This document shows positions 1-10,925 of a DNA stretch of 64,000 nt, piece by piece (positions within the stretch are counted from its first letter, which is position 1; each line of letters begins with the position of its first letter). The position numbers and the translations under genes were made by a program. Under the pieces are notes generated by a model that was not told where the DNA came from, did no database searches, and saw only the letters and a program-made list of their open reading frames with translations. The stretch comes from Asanoa siamensis (GTDB taxonomy: Bacteria > Actinomycetota > Actinomycetes > Mycobacteriales > Micromonosporaceae). The DNA is taken from the NCBI RefSeq assembly GCF_016862555.1, contig NZ_BONE01000019.1:1-64000 (forward strand), given 5' to 3'.

Positions 1-172
1 GCTGGGCGATCGCCGGGTCGCTCGACGACGCGTACGTGAAGTCGTCGAACAGTGCGCCGCAGGGCGCGGCGGTGGCGGGGCCGGCCGCGGCGGTGACCAC
101 CGCGACGCCGGCCACGGTGGCCAGCAGGGCGGCCGCCGTCGCGCCACCCAGCAGTTTGGGGATGCGGGACAT
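1..172 (-). CDS. Secreted protein, 5' end only (probable carbohydrate-active enzyme)
   Basis: Only the first 57 codons are in the window; the gene continues past the left edge. The start ATG (170-172) follows a strong ribosome site, GAGGAGGAAG. The N-terminus is a Sec signal peptide: basic MSRIPK, a hydrophobic Ala/Val core, and an ATAA-type cleavage site before APCG. The mature start (CGALFDDFTYASSSDPAI) resembles the opening strand of secreted concanavalin-like glycan hydrolases (GH16 style). That family call is from memory of similar proteins and is not proved by this fragment. It lies 71 bp downstream of the sugar permease on the same strand, so it may be the last gene of the GlcNAc uptake operon and act outside the cell on a polymer. 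Confidence 0.6.
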   Translation of the reverse strand, partial: MSRIPKLLGGATAAALLATVAGVAVVTAAAGPATAAPCGALFDDFTYASSSDPAIAQ

Positions 173-243
173 GAGCTTCCTCCTCAAAGGACAGAAGCGA
201 ACAAGGGGGTACGCGCTGCGTCGCGCGTTCGGAGCCGTGGGCG

Positions 244-1053
244 TTACCTGACCGCCCCCGCGGTCAGGCCGGAACGGATCTGCCGTTGGAAGATGACGTA
301 GGCGGCCAGCACCGGCAGCATCGCGATCGTGAGGCCGGCGAACAGGCCGCTCCAGTCGGAGCGGTAGCCCTGACTCACCGACAGCGCGGCGAGCCCTTGC
401 GCGAGGACGTAGCGGTCCGGGTCCGGGTTGAGCACCAACGGCAGCAGGTACTGGTTCCACAGGCCCAGGAAGTTGAAGATGGCGACGGTGACCAGCCCGG
501 GGCGGGCCAGCGGGAGCATCACCCGGAAGAACACGCCCCAGTGCGAGCAGCCGTCGAGGAACGCGGCCTCGGCCAGGGCCGTCGGCAGCGTGCGGAAGAA
601 CGCGTGCAGGAAGAAGATCGTGAAGGGCAGCGCGTACGCGGTGTAGACCAGGATCAGACCGGGGTACGTGCCGAGCAGGCCGAGTTGCTTGACCACGAAG
701 AAGAGCGGCACGAGCGCCAGGAACACCGGGAACAGCATGCCGGCGACGAAGCCGAAGTAGAGGATCCGGTTGCCGCGGAACGGATAGCGGGCCAGGGCGT
801 ACGCCGTGGTGGCGCCGAGCAGCATGGTCAGCAGTAGTGCGCAGCCGACCACGACCGCGCTGTTGCCGAAGTAGCGCCCGATGTCGGCCTGGTTCCAGGC
901 CCGCGACCAGTTGTCGAACCGCGGCGTCGCCGGCAGCGACCAGGGCGAGGTGAGGATCTCCCGGTCGGTCTTGAGCGAGCTGACCACGGCCCACAGCAAC
1001 GGCAACGTGACCACCGCCGCCCAGGCGATCAGAAACGCGTGCGCCCGTCTCAT
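244..1053 (-). CDS. ngcG: ABC transporter permease, NgcG/MalG type (amino sugar uptake)
   Basis: 269 aa inner-membrane permease with about six hydrophobic segments. It carries the MalG-family EAA loop that docks on the ATPase (EAAFLDGCSHWGVFFRVMLP), and its C-terminus is typical of the family. The start is ATG at 1051-1053, overlapping the stop of the upstream permease by four bases, which implies translational coupling. A longer in-frame reading upstream overlaps ngcF and was rejected. Function as the second permease of an N-acetylglucosamine/chitobiose importer is inferred from the NgcE-like binding protein two genes upstream. No ATPase gene is present; such importers in actinomycetes usually share the MsiK ATPase encoded elsewhere. 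Confidence 0.88.
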   Translation of the reverse strand: MRRAHAFLIAWAAVVTLPLLWAVVSSLKTDREILTSPWSLPATPRFDNWSRAWNQADIGRYFGNSAVVVGCALLLTMLLGATTAYALARYPFRGNRILYFGFVAGMLFPVFLALVPLFFVVKQLGLLGTYPGLILVYTAYALPFTIFFLHAFFRTLPTALAEAAFLDGCSHWGVFFRVMLPLARPGLVTVAIFNFLGLWNQYLLPLVLNPDPDRYVLAQGLAALSVSQGYRSDWSGLFAGLTIAMLPVLAAYVIFQRQIRSGLTAGAVR

Positions 1054-1964
1054 GCCAGCTCCACCCGCTCCCGACGGCCCGCCCGCAGCGCCAGCACCGC
1101 CAGCGTGAGGGTGAGGAAGAACAACGCCACGCCCATCGCCGCCGCGTAGCCGAACCTGCTGTAGGTGAAGGCGTTGCGATAGAGGCCCAACCCGATCACC
1201 TCGGTGGCGTTGTCGGGCCCGCCGGGGCCCGCCGTCATCACCTGCACGACCGCGAACGCGTCCAGCGCCAGCACGCCGAGGTAGACGAACGCCACCTGCA
1301 CGCTGTCGCGCAGCAGCGGCAGCACGATCCGCCAGAGCGTGGCCAGCTTGCCGGCGCCGTCGAGCACCGCGGCCTCGATGATCTCGGTGGGTATCGCCGA
1401 CATCGAGGCCGCGAACAGCACCATGTAGAAGCCGACCGACGACCAGACCAGCACCGCCATCACGGCCCACAGCGCGAGGTGCGGGTCGCCGAGCCAGGTG
1501 CGGGCCAGGGCGTCCAGGCCGACGGCCCGCAGGAAGCCGTTGAGCAGGCCGTCGTTGGGGTGGTACACGAACTGCCAGAGCAGCGCGATGATCGGCAGCG
1601 AGAGGAGTTGCGGGAAGAAGTAGGCGGTCTGGTAGGACGAGGCGCCACGGATCGCCGACCCGCGGCGCCCGCCGAACGTGACCAGGGCCGCGAGCAGCAG
1701 CCCGAGCGCGATGGTGACCACCGGCACGACGACGAGCATCAACCCGTTGTTGCGCAACGCCGCCAGGAACAGCGGGTCCCGCACGAGGCGGGTGAAGTTG
1801 TCGAGACCGACGAACTGGACCTGGCCGGAGACGCCGGTCCAGTCGGTCAGCGACAGGTAGAACGCCTGCGCGTACGGGGAGAGCACGAACACCGCGTACA
1901 ACGCCAGCGCGGGGAGGATCGCGCCCGCGAGGAAGCGGTATCGGCCGTGCCGGTCGTTGGCCAT
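1050..1964 (-). CDS. ngcF: ABC transporter permease, NgcF/MalF type (amino sugar uptake)
   Basis: 304 aa permease with six predicted membrane segments. The typical N-terminal helix is followed by a periplasmic-side loop (LTDWTGVSGQVQFVGLDNF) characteristic of MalF-like sugar permeases. The EAA loop is visible (EIIEAAVLDGAGKLATLWRI). The start is ATG at 1962-1964, two bases after the stop of ngcE; a longer reading upstream lies inside ngcE and is not used. The arrangement E-F-G is the standard order for carbohydrate importers of this class. With NgcG it should form the membrane channel, and specificity would come from NgcE. Confidence 0.88.
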   Translation of the reverse strand: MANDRHGRYRFLAGAILPALALYAVFVLSPYAQAFYLSLTDWTGVSGQVQFVGLDNFTRLVRDPLFLAALRNNGLMLVVVPVVTIALGLLLAALVTFGGRRGSAIRGASSYQTAYFFPQLLSLPIIALLWQFVYHPNDGLLNGFLRAVGLDALARTWLGDPHLALWAVMAVLVWSSVGFYMVLFAASMSAIPTEIIEAAVLDGAGKLATLWRIVLPLLRDSVQVAFVYLGVLALDAFAVVQVMTAGPGGPDNATEVIGLGLYRNAFTYSRFGYAAAMGVALFFLTLTLAVLALRAGRRERVELA

Positions 1965-1966
1965 CG

Positions 1967-3382
1967 CTACCGCTGGAACTTCTTGACGGCGCTGTCGGCG
2001 GCCACCGCGTCGGCCGCCTTCTGCACCCGGTCGGACCACTGGGCCGGCGTGATGCGCTTGGTGGCGAGCTCACCGGTGGCGTCGTCGACCGCCTTGGCCA
2101 GCGGCGCGTACCAGGTCCGGAACCGGTAGGTGAACGTGTTGGCGCCGGCCGCGTCGACCGCCGTCTTCACCGAGCCGAGCCCGCTGCTCAGCGTCAGGCC
2201 TTCCAGGGCGCCCGCGACGCTCGGCATCGTGCTGTTGAGCTCGGCGAACCGCTTGGCGGCGGTGGTGGAGAACAGGATGCGCAGGAACTCGAGGCCACCG
2301 CGCGGGTTCTTGCCCTTGGCCGGCACGATGAACGACTCGCTGCTGGACGCCTGGAGCGCGGTCTGCGGCAGCTTGTCTCCGCCGGAGAGCGCGGGCGCGG
2401 GCGCCATCACCATGTCGAAGCCGTCGGGGGTGACGCCCTTCTGCTCGGCCTCCAGCCACGATCCACAGGGGATGATCGCGACCTGGCTCTGCGACCAGGC
2501 CGCCTGCGCCTCGGTGTGCGAGAGGGCCTCGCTGCCGGAGAGAATGTAGCCCTTGCCGGCCAGCTCGGCGATCGCGGTGGCGGCGTCGACCAACGGCTGC
2601 TGCTTCCAGGCGTTGGGCTCGAGGTTGTCGACGGCCTTGACCAGGTCGGCCCCGCCGGCCTTGGCGGCCATCGCGAGCAGCGGGTCGTTCAGGTATTCCG
2701 GGTACTTGCCCTGGTAGGTCCAGGGTGCGACGCCCGCCTTCTTGATCTGCTCGCAGAGCGCCAGCATCGCGTCCCAGGTGGTCGGGAACGTCCAGCCGTG
2801 CTTGTCGAACAGGGGCTTGGAATACCAGAGACCCCAGACGGTGTACGTGAAGTTGAGCACCTGGGCCTTGCCGTCGAACGTGCCGTCCTCGACGACGCCC
2901 GGCAGCAGCGTGTCGCGCACCTTCCTGGCCGGGTCGTCCAGCGAGGGCGCGTCGAGCAGGTCGGCCAGGTCGGTCAGCTTGCCGGCGCTGACCAGCGTCG
3001 CCAGGTCGAGCCGGCCCGCGCCGGTGTTGTCGACGACGTCCGGCGGGGTGTCGGCGACGAACCGCGGCTGCAGCGCCTTGCCCACCTTCTGCATGCCCTT
3101 GTGGTCGACCGTCGCGCCCGGGTAGCGCTGCTTGTAGAGGGACTCGGCGTTGATCGCGTACTCGTCGCCGTAGCCGCCCTTGAAGATGACGACCTCGAGC
3201 GGCGTCTTGTCGGGCACGCCGAGCGGGTTCTCGGCCGTCTTCGCGCCGGCGGCCGCCTCGGTGGCGCCGTCGTCGCCGCCGGTGACGCAGCCGCCGAGCA
3301 CCGGCAGGGCCGCGCCGGCGACGGCGGCACCGAGCACCGCGCGCCGGGTCGGGTACGGTCTGAACTGGGAAGAGGGGTTCAT
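1967..3382 (-). CDS. ngcE: N-acetylglucosamine/chitobiose-type solute-binding lipoprotein
   Basis: 471 aa extracytoplasmic sugar-binding protein. The N-terminus has a Tat-like twin arginine (PTRRAVLGAA) and a lipobox ending LGGC (Cys about residue 32), so the mature protein is probably lipid-anchored outside the membrane. A Gly/Asp/Ala linker follows, then the type I sugar-binding fold. The opening strand (LEVVIFKGGYGDEYA) and overall length fit the NgcE family of N-acetylglucosamine/diacetylchitobiose binding proteins rather than MalE. The ribosome site AGGAAGGTGAGG precedes ATG 3380-3382. It lies 21 bp downstream of a SIS-domain gene and an RpiR regulator, which supports an amino-sugar ligand. 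Confidence 0.88.
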   Translation of the reverse strand: MNPSSQFRPYPTRRAVLGAAVAGAALPVLGGCVTGGDDGATEAAAGAKTAENPLGVPDKTPLEVVIFKGGYGDEYAINAESLYKQRYPGATVDHKGMQKVGKALQPRFVADTPPDVVDNTGAGRLDLATLVSAGKLTDLADLLDAPSLDDPARKVRDTLLPGVVEDGTFDGKAQVLNFTYTVWGLWYSKPLFDKHGWTFPTTWDAMLALCEQIKKAGVAPWTYQGKYPEYLNDPLLAMAAKAGGADLVKAVDNLEPNAWKQQPLVDAATAIAELAGKGYILSGSEALSHTEAQAAWSQSQVAIIPCGSWLEAEQKGVTPDGFDMVMAPAPALSGGDKLPQTALQASSSESFIVPAKGKNPRGGLEFLRILFSTTAAKRFAELNSTMPSVAGALEGLTLSSGLGSVKTAVDAAGANTFTYRFRTWYAPLAKAVDDATGELATKRITPAQWSDRVQKAADAVAADSAVKKFQR

Positions 3383-3403
3383 TGGCGTGGCCTCACCTTC
3401 CTG

Positions 3404-4162
3404 TTAAGAAGCGGTGCGCCGGATGCGCCCGGCGTACCGCGCTTCAAGCTGTTTGTTGTGGTCGTCGCCGCCGGGCACGTTGTAGGAGATGTAGATCGGT
3501 GGCGTCTCGCCCGCCGCGACGATCCGGGCCACCACCTCACACACGAGTTGCTGGGCGAGCAGCGCGCCGGTGACCGACGAGATGGCGCCGGTCCTCGCGC
3601 CGTCCGGGCCGACCTCGAGCGCCGCGTCGCCGTAGGGCGCGGCGTTGTCGAGCACCACGTCGGCCAGGTCGGCCAACCGCTGCCCGGACGGATGCTTGGC
3701 CGGCACCGCGGTGGTGTGCGCCAGCGAGGTGACCGCGATCAGGCCGTGCCCGCGCTCCTTGACCAGCCGGGCCAGTTCGACGACGACGCCGTTGACGCCG
3801 GAGTTCGACGCGATCACGAACACGTCGTCGGGCTTCACGGGGGCGAGTTCGAGCAGGCGCCGGGCGACCGCCGGGTCGCGCTCCAGGAACGGGTCGTCGA
3901 GCACCGACCGGTCGGCGCCGCCGAACAGCACCAGGTCGCGCAGCGCGATCTTGTTGCTCGGCACCAGGCCGCCGGCCCGGCCCGCGATCTCCATGGCCAG
4001 CGCTTCGGAATGGCCGGCGCCGAACGCCTGCACCACGCCACCGGCGCGCAGCGCCGCGGTGACCAGGTCGGCGGCGCGCCGTACCGCGTCGCCCTGGGTT
4101 GTCGCGACCTGGTCGATCGCGGCCGTGACGGCCGCGAGGTAGCTCTCGGCGCCGATCGTCAT
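3404..4162 (-). CDS. Single SIS-domain sugar-phosphate protein (NagS-like)
   Basis: 252 aa cytoplasmic protein consisting of one sugar-isomerase (SIS) fold. The sugar-phosphate loops are visible: FGAGHSEALAMEIAGRAGG near residue 50 and IASNSGVNGVVVEL near residue 115, with the usual Ser/Thr at loop ends. The start at 4162 overlaps the regulator stop by ATGA. Members of this group sit with GlcNAc genes in actinomycetes. In Streptomyces a related protein, NagS, has been reported to dehydrate GlcNAc-6-phosphate; whether this protein does the same is inference. Alternatives are an isomerase or an etherase of the MurQ type, although the MurQ signature was not recognised. Co-transcription with RpiR and NgcE supports an amino-sugar-phosphate substrate. 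Confidence 0.75.
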   Translation of the reverse strand: MTIGAESYLAAVTAAIDQVATTQGDAVRRAADLVTAALRAGGVVQAFGAGHSEALAMEIAGRAGGLVPSNKIALRDLVLFGGADRSVLDDPFLERDPAVARRLLELAPVKPDDVFVIASNSGVNGVVVELARLVKERGHGLIAVTSLAHTTAVPAKHPSGQRLADLADVVLDNAAPYGDAALEVGPDGARTGAISSVTGALLAQQLVCEVVARIVAAGETPPIYISYNVPGGDDHNKQLEARYAGRIRRTAS

Positions 4163-5061
4163 GATGCCTCCGTGGTCCTGGTGCGCTTGCGGGGTAGGCG
4201 GTGCGCGTCGACGGCGCGGGCGGTCACCTCGAACGCCTCCGTGGTGCGTTCGTAGGTGCGCTGGGCGACGGCGACGTAGATCAGGTCGAGCACCAGCAAC
4301 TGGCTGTGCAGCGCGGAGAGCGCGGCGAGGCGGAACGTGGTCTCCTGCACGGCGGTCGTCATGACGACGTCGGCGACCTCGGCCAGCGGCGACCGGGGGA
4401 AGCTCGTGATGGCGACGGTCAGCGCGCCGTGGTCGGCGGCTTCGCTGAGCACCTCGATGACCTCGCGGGTGCGGCCGCTGTGCGACAGGCCGATCGCGAC
4501 GTCGCCGGGGCCGAGCAGCGCGGCGTTGGTCAGCGCGGTGTGCGGGTCGGAGCGGTGCCAGCAGGGCACCCGGATGCGTTCGAGCCGGAACGCCATCTCC
4601 CGCGCGGCGTTGCCGGAGCTGCCGAGGCCGAACAGCTCGACGCGCTGCGCGGTGGCGACCGCGGCCGAGACCCGTTCGACCGCGGCGAGGTCGACCCGGC
4701 CGGCTGTGTCCTGGATGGCCCGGGCGTCGGCGCTGGCCACCACGTCGAGCACGCGGTCGAGCGGTGCGTCCGGCGTGATGTCGTGGTCGATGTCGGTGTC
4801 CCAGCGGGCCTGCGCGGCGCGACCGGTCTCGGTGGCGACCGCGACCCGCAGCTCGGCGTAGCCGCGGTAGCCGAAGAACCGGCAGAACCGGGTGATGGTC
4901 GCGGTCGAGGTGCCGGCGCGCTCGGCGAGGTCGACGATCGTCGTCCGGGCCGTCTCCTCGGGCTCGCCGAGGATCTGCTCGGCGACGCGCTGGAGGGCGT
5001 CGGGGAGCGTCGGCAGCTCCGTGCGCACCCGGCCCAGCAACCCGGTCGCGGTGTCGGCCAT
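4159..5061 (-). CDS. MurR/RpiR-family transcriptional regulator of amino sugar genes
   Basis: 300 aa regulator with an N-terminal helix-turn-helix of the RpiR type (residues about 5-80; TSTATITRFCRFFGYRGYAE is the recognition region). The C-terminal SIS domain (residues about 125-265; GLGSSGNAAREMAFRL and LSHSGRTREVIEVL) would sense a sugar phosphate. It is the first gene of the minus-strand operon that includes the SIS protein and ngcEFG, and it is divergent from the kinase. The product of that kinase, GlcNAc-6-P, or a derivative is the likely effector. Candidate operators lie in the promoter just upstream (5094-5137). Confidence 0.88.
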   Translation of the reverse strand: MADTATGLLGRVRTELPTLPDALQRVAEQILGEPEETARTTIVDLAERAGTSTATITRFCRFFGYRGYAELRVAVATETGRAAQARWDTDIDHDITPDAPLDRVLDVVASADARAIQDTAGRVDLAAVERVSAAVATAQRVELFGLGSSGNAAREMAFRLERIRVPCWHRSDPHTALTNAALLGPGDVAIGLSHSGRTREVIEVLSEAADHGALTVAITSFPRSPLAEVADVVMTTAVQETTFRLAALSALHSQLLVLDLIYVAVAQRTYERTTEAFEVTARAVDAHRLPRKRTRTTEAS

Positions 5062-5093
5062 GCGGGTATTCCTTTCGCTGTTGCTCGGTGGTG

Positions 5094-5137
5094 AACAAAA
5101 TTATTGTTGTCGACGGCTCCACGTCAAGATGTTTGAC
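5094..5137. promoter_or_regulatory. Divergent promoter with two 5-5-5 dyads, probable RpiR operators
   Basis: Reading the minus strand, TTGACG (5127 down to 5122) and AATAAT (5105 down to 5100) are separated by 16 bp, a good -35/-10 pair for the rpiR operon. Dyad 1, AACAA-AATTA-TTGTT (5094-5108), overlaps that -10. Dyad 2, GTCAA-GATGT-TTGAC (5123-5137), overlaps the -35 and also contains TTGACA facing the kinase. Both have perfect 5-base arms and a 5-base spacer. This AT-rich patch stands out sharply in its surroundings. Assignment to the neighbouring RpiR protein is inference. Confidence 0.6.
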
Positions 5138-5172
5138 ATAGACTCTTGTCTTCGCGGCCGGCGCGGCGCAGC

Positions 5173-7550
<2,378 letters not shown>

Positions 7551-10013
7551 CTACATCTGGATGCGGGTGTTTGCGGGGTCGTAGAGCGGCCGCAGGGAGC
7601 AGCGGGCCGGGACGATCCGGTCGGCCACCTCGACCGTCCAGGTGCCGCTGTCCAACCAGGACTGGTCCAGGGCCGCGCCGTCCGCGCGGGTGAGCATGGC
7701 CAGGCCGACCGCGCCGCCGAGCGTGAAGCCGTAGGAGGCCGCGCGGACGTAACCCGCCGCCTCGCCGTCGCGGCGGACGATCTCGCCGTGGAACATCAGC
7801 GGATCCGGGTCGGTCAGCAGCACCTGCACCAGGCGGCGGTGCAGGGGGCCCGCCGCCCTGCGGGCCAGCACCGCGTCGCGGCCGACGAAGCCGCCCGGCT
7901 TGTCGAGCGCGACCGCGAAGCCGAGGCCCGCCTCCAGCACCGAGTCGGTGTTGTCGATGTCGTGCCCGTAGTCCCGGTAGCCCTTCTCCATCCGCAGGCT
8001 GGACAACGCCTTCAGCCCCGCGTGCCGCAGCCCGACCGCCGCGCCGGCCGCCGTCAGCCGCTCGTACACGTGGATCGCCTGTTCCGCCGGGATGTAGAGC
8101 TCGTAGCCCAGCTCGCCCAGGTAGGTGATCCGGACGCAGAGCACGCGGGCGAAGCCGAGGTCGATCTCGCGCGCGGTGCGGAACGGGAACGCCTCGTGGG
8201 ACAGGTCGGCGCTGGTGACCGCCTGGAGCAGTTCGCGCGAGCGCGGGCCCTGGACGTTGAGCTGCGCGTAGCCGCCGGTGACGTCGGTGACGAACGCGTG
8301 CCGGCCGGCGAACGCGCGCTCCATCATGGACAGCGCGTGCCGGTGTGCCGTGTCGGAGGCGACCACCCAGAACCGGTCGTCGTCGAGCTTGGTGACGGTC
8401 AGGTCGGCCTCCAGCGTGCCGCCCTCGTTGAGCCACTGGGTGTAGGTGATCCGCTCGACGTCGCCGTTCACGGCCCCCGCCGAGAGGTGGTCGAGCGCCG
8501 CACCCGCCTCGTCGCCCCGCACGAGATATTTCGACATGAACGACATGTCCATCAGGATCACGCCCTTGCGGGCGGCCCGGTGCTCCGCTTCCCAGTAGGG
8601 GAACCAGTTCTGGCGGCCCCAGGACAGCTTCTCGACGCGGGGTTCGACGCCGGGCGGCGCGTACCAGTCGGCGCCTTCCCAACCGCTGACGTCGCGGAAG
8701 TACGCGCGGTGCTCGACCAGCTTCGCGTGCACCGGCGACAGCTTCGCGCCCCGCGCGGTCTTCATCGACAGGCCCGGGAAGTGGGTGGCATAGACCTTTC
8801 CGAGCGACTCGACGGTACGCGTCGCGCGATAGTCCGGTGTGGACTGATACGGCGCCAGCCGGTCGATGTGCATCCCCGTCACGTCGATGTCCGGCCGCCC
8901 GTCGACGATCCACTGCGCCAGGGCCCGCCCGATGCCGCCGCCGGTCAGGATGCCGATCGAGTTGAGCCCGGCCGCGACGAAGTAGTTGCGCAGTTCCGGC
9001 GCCTCGCCGAAGACCGGCTGCAGGTCGGGCGTGAACGACTCCGGGCCGCAGAAGAACGTCCGCACGCCCACCTCGCCGGTGATCGGCACGCGGGCCATGG
9101 CCTTCTCGAGGTACGGCGCCATCCGGTCCCAGTCCGGCGGGATCGTGCCGAACGAGAACGTCTCCGGGACGCGGTCGACGTGCCAGGGGGCGCACTCCGC
9201 CTCGAAGAGCCCGACCATCAGGCCGGCGCCCTCCTCGCGGTAGTAGCCGTAGGACGACGGGTCCTCCAGCACCGGCAGGTCGCCGTCGACGCCGTCGATC
9301 GGCTCGGTGATCAGGTAGTAGTGCTCGGCGGCCTGCAGCGGGATGCTCACGCCGGCCTGCTCGCCGAGTTGCCGCGCCCACATGCCGGCGCAGTTGACGA
9401 CGTACTCGGCCTCGATGTCGCCCTGCGGGGTGCGTACGCCGGTCACCGTTTTCCCGGTCCGCAGGATGCCCGTGACCGGGACGCCCTCGACGATCGTGGC
9501 GCCGCGCAGCCGGGCGCCCTTGGCCAGCGCCATCGTCACGTCGACGGGGTTGGCCCGGCCGTCCTCGGCGACGTAGAAGCCGGCCAGCAGGTCGTCGGTG
9601 CGGGCCAGCGGGAAGAGTTCCTTGATCTCGCCGGGCCCGATCTCCTGGACGTCGATGCCGCAGTGGCGGTTGAACGCGCTGACCCGGCGGTATTCCTCCA
9701 ACCGGTCCTCGTCGGCGGCCACCTCGATGAAGCCGACCTGCTTGAGCCCGGTGGCCTGGCCGGTCTCCGCCTCCAGCCGGGCGTACAGGTCGCGGGTGTA
9801 TTTCCGCATCTCGGTCGAGGTCTCCGAGAGCGAGCCGAAGGTGACCATGAGCCCGGCCGCGTGCCAGGTGGTGCCCGAGGTCAGCTTGTCCCGTTCGAGC
9901 AGCACGACGTCTGTCCAGCCGGCGGCCGCCAGGTGGTAGGCGACCGAGGTGCCGATCACCCCGCCGCCGATCACCACGACCCGTGCCCGTTCCGGAATGC
10001 CCACTTCCGCCAC
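7551..10013 (-). CDS. Dimethylglycine/sarcosine dehydrogenase-like flavoprotein with GcvT domain
   Basis: 820 aa. Residues about 10-370 form an FAD-dependent amine oxidase (DAO) domain with VVVIGGGVIGTSVAYHLA. The motif TSGTTWHAAGL near residue 50 carries the histidine that holds FAD covalently in DMGDH/SARDH enzymes. A short FAO-type middle domain follows (about 375-430). The C-terminal half is a tetrahydrofolate-binding aminomethyltransferase (GcvT) domain (ITYLGELGYELYIP, LRMEKGYRDYGHDID). The expected reaction is oxidative demethylation of an N-methyl amino acid with transfer of the one-carbon unit to tetrahydrofolate. The exact substrate (dimethylglycine, sarcosine or a related amine) cannot be read from the sequence. 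No electron-transfer partner or glycine-betaine gene is adjacent. Confidence 0.88.
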   Translation of the reverse strand: MAEVGIPERARVVVIGGGVIGTSVAYHLAAAGWTDVVLLERDKLTSGTTWHAAGLMVTFGSLSETSTEMRKYTRDLYARLEAETGQATGLKQVGFIEVAADEDRLEEYRRVSAFNRHCGIDVQEIGPGEIKELFPLARTDDLLAGFYVAEDGRANPVDVTMALAKGARLRGATIVEGVPVTGILRTGKTVTGVRTPQGDIEAEYVVNCAGMWARQLGEQAGVSIPLQAAEHYYLITEPIDGVDGDLPVLEDPSSYGYYREEGAGLMVGLFEAECAPWHVDRVPETFSFGTIPPDWDRMAPYLEKAMARVPITGEVGVRTFFCGPESFTPDLQPVFGEAPELRNYFVAAGLNSIGILTGGGIGRALAQWIVDGRPDIDVTGMHIDRLAPYQSTPDYRATRTVESLGKVYATHFPGLSMKTARGAKLSPVHAKLVEHRAYFRDVSGWEGADWYAPPGVEPRVEKLSWGRQNWFPYWEAEHRAARKGVILMDMSFMSKYLVRGDEAGAALDHLSAGAVNGDVERITYTQWLNEGGTLEADLTVTKLDDDRFWVVASDTAHRHALSMMERAFAGRHAFVTDVTGGYAQLNVQGPRSRELLQAVTSADLSHEAFPFRTAREIDLGFARVLCVRITYLGELGYELYIPAEQAIHVYERLTAAGAAVGLRHAGLKALSSLRMEKGYRDYGHDIDNTDSVLEAGLGFAVALDKPGGFVGRDAVLARRAAGPLHRRLVQVLLTDPDPLMFHGEIVRRDGEAAGYVRAASYGFTLGGAVGLAMLTRADGAALDQSWLDSGTWTVEVADRIVPARCSLRPLYDPANTRIQM

Positions 10014-10121
10014 CTCAGTGCCAATTTAGATTCCTCGGACGCGATGCGGCGAAAGCCGCACCGCGTTCTCTGGCGAATCCGACGATGGTAAACACAGGGC
10101 CGTGCGGAATGAGGTAGCCCC

Positions 10122-10922
10122 GTGAAGATCACGACGCGGAACGCGGCGTTCCAGCAGTGGCAGGCCCTGCTGACCAATCGCAACAAGCGGCAGCGGGCGG
10201 GTGAGTTCCTGGTGCAGGGGGTACGCCCGATCAGCCTCGCGGTCGAGCACGGCTGGGAGATCCGCCAGTTGATCTTCCCGGCCGGCCGGCGCCTCTCGGA
10301 GTGGGCCGTGCGGCTCCTCGACAAGGTGGCCGAGCCGGTCGAGATGTCCGCCGAGCTGCACGCGGAGTTGGGTGAGAAGGAGGACACCGAGCTCGTCGCC
10401 GTGGTCGGGCTGCCGCCGGACCGGCTGGACCGGCTGGGCCACCACGTGCCCGACCGGGCGGGTGCGCCGCTCTACGTGCTCTTCGACCGGCCGACCTCGC
10501 CGGGCAACCTGGGCACGCTGATCCGGTCCGCGGACGCGTTCGGCGCCGAGGGGCTGGTCGTCTGCGGGCACGCGGCCGACCCGTACGACCCGCGGGCGGT
10601 GCGGGCCAGCACCGGTTCGATCTTCGCGCTGCCGGTGGTGCGCACGTCGGCCACCGCCGAGGTGCTGGAGTGGGCGGCGCCGCTGCGGATGGTCGGCACC
10701 GACGAGCGGGCCACCGTCGACGTCGCCGACGCCGACCTGCGCGGGCCGACCCTGCTGCTGGTCGGCAACGAGACCCAGGGACTGAGCAACGCCTGGAAGC
10801 AGGCGGCCGACGAGATGGTCCGGATCCCGATCGGCGGAGCGGCCTCGTCGCTCAACGCGGCGGCCGCGGCCACGATCGTGCTCTACGAGGCGGCCCGGCA
10901 GCGGACCAGACGCGAGCCATAG
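10122..10922 (+). CDS. TrmH/SpoU-family RNA 2'-O-methyltransferase
   Basis: 266 aa. The N-terminal third (residues 1-100) is a substrate-binding alpha/beta domain (GEFLVQGVRPISLAVEHGW). The C-terminal SPOUT knot holds the three family motifs: motif 1 RPTSPGNLGTLIRSADAFG near residue 127, motif 2 LLLVGNETQGLS near residue 208, and motif 3 RIPIGGAASSLNAAAAATIV near residue 233. The reaction is SAM-dependent ribose methylation of rRNA or tRNA; which nucleotide is not deducible. It is a single gene flanked by unrelated genes on the opposite strand. Resistance methyltransferases (thiostrepton type) share this fold, but nothing here favours that role. Confidence 0.88.
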   Translation: MKITTRNAAFQQWQALLTNRNKRQRAGEFLVQGVRPISLAVEHGWEIRQLIFPAGRRLSEWAVRLLDKVAEPVEMSAELHAELGEKEDTELVAVVGLPPDRLDRLGHHVPDRAGAPLYVLFDRPTSPGNLGTLIRSADAFGAEGLVVCGHAADPYDPRAVRASTGSIFALPVVRTSATAEVLEWAAPLRMVGTDERATVDVADADLRGPTLLLVGNETQGLSNAWKQAADEMVRIPIGGAASSLNAAAAATIVLYEAARQRTRREP

Positions 10923-10925
10923 GGT

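Noticed and set aside
244-5061. Missing ATPase suggests an incomplete, inactive importer
   Set aside because: Actinomycete carbohydrate importers commonly share the MsiK ATPase encoded elsewhere, so absence here is normal.
10045-10060. Riboswitch upstream of the dimethylglycine dehydrogenase-like gene
   Set aside because: Only a small TGCGGC-GAAA-GCCGCA hairpin is seen; there is no glycine or other riboswitch core in the 108-bp gap.
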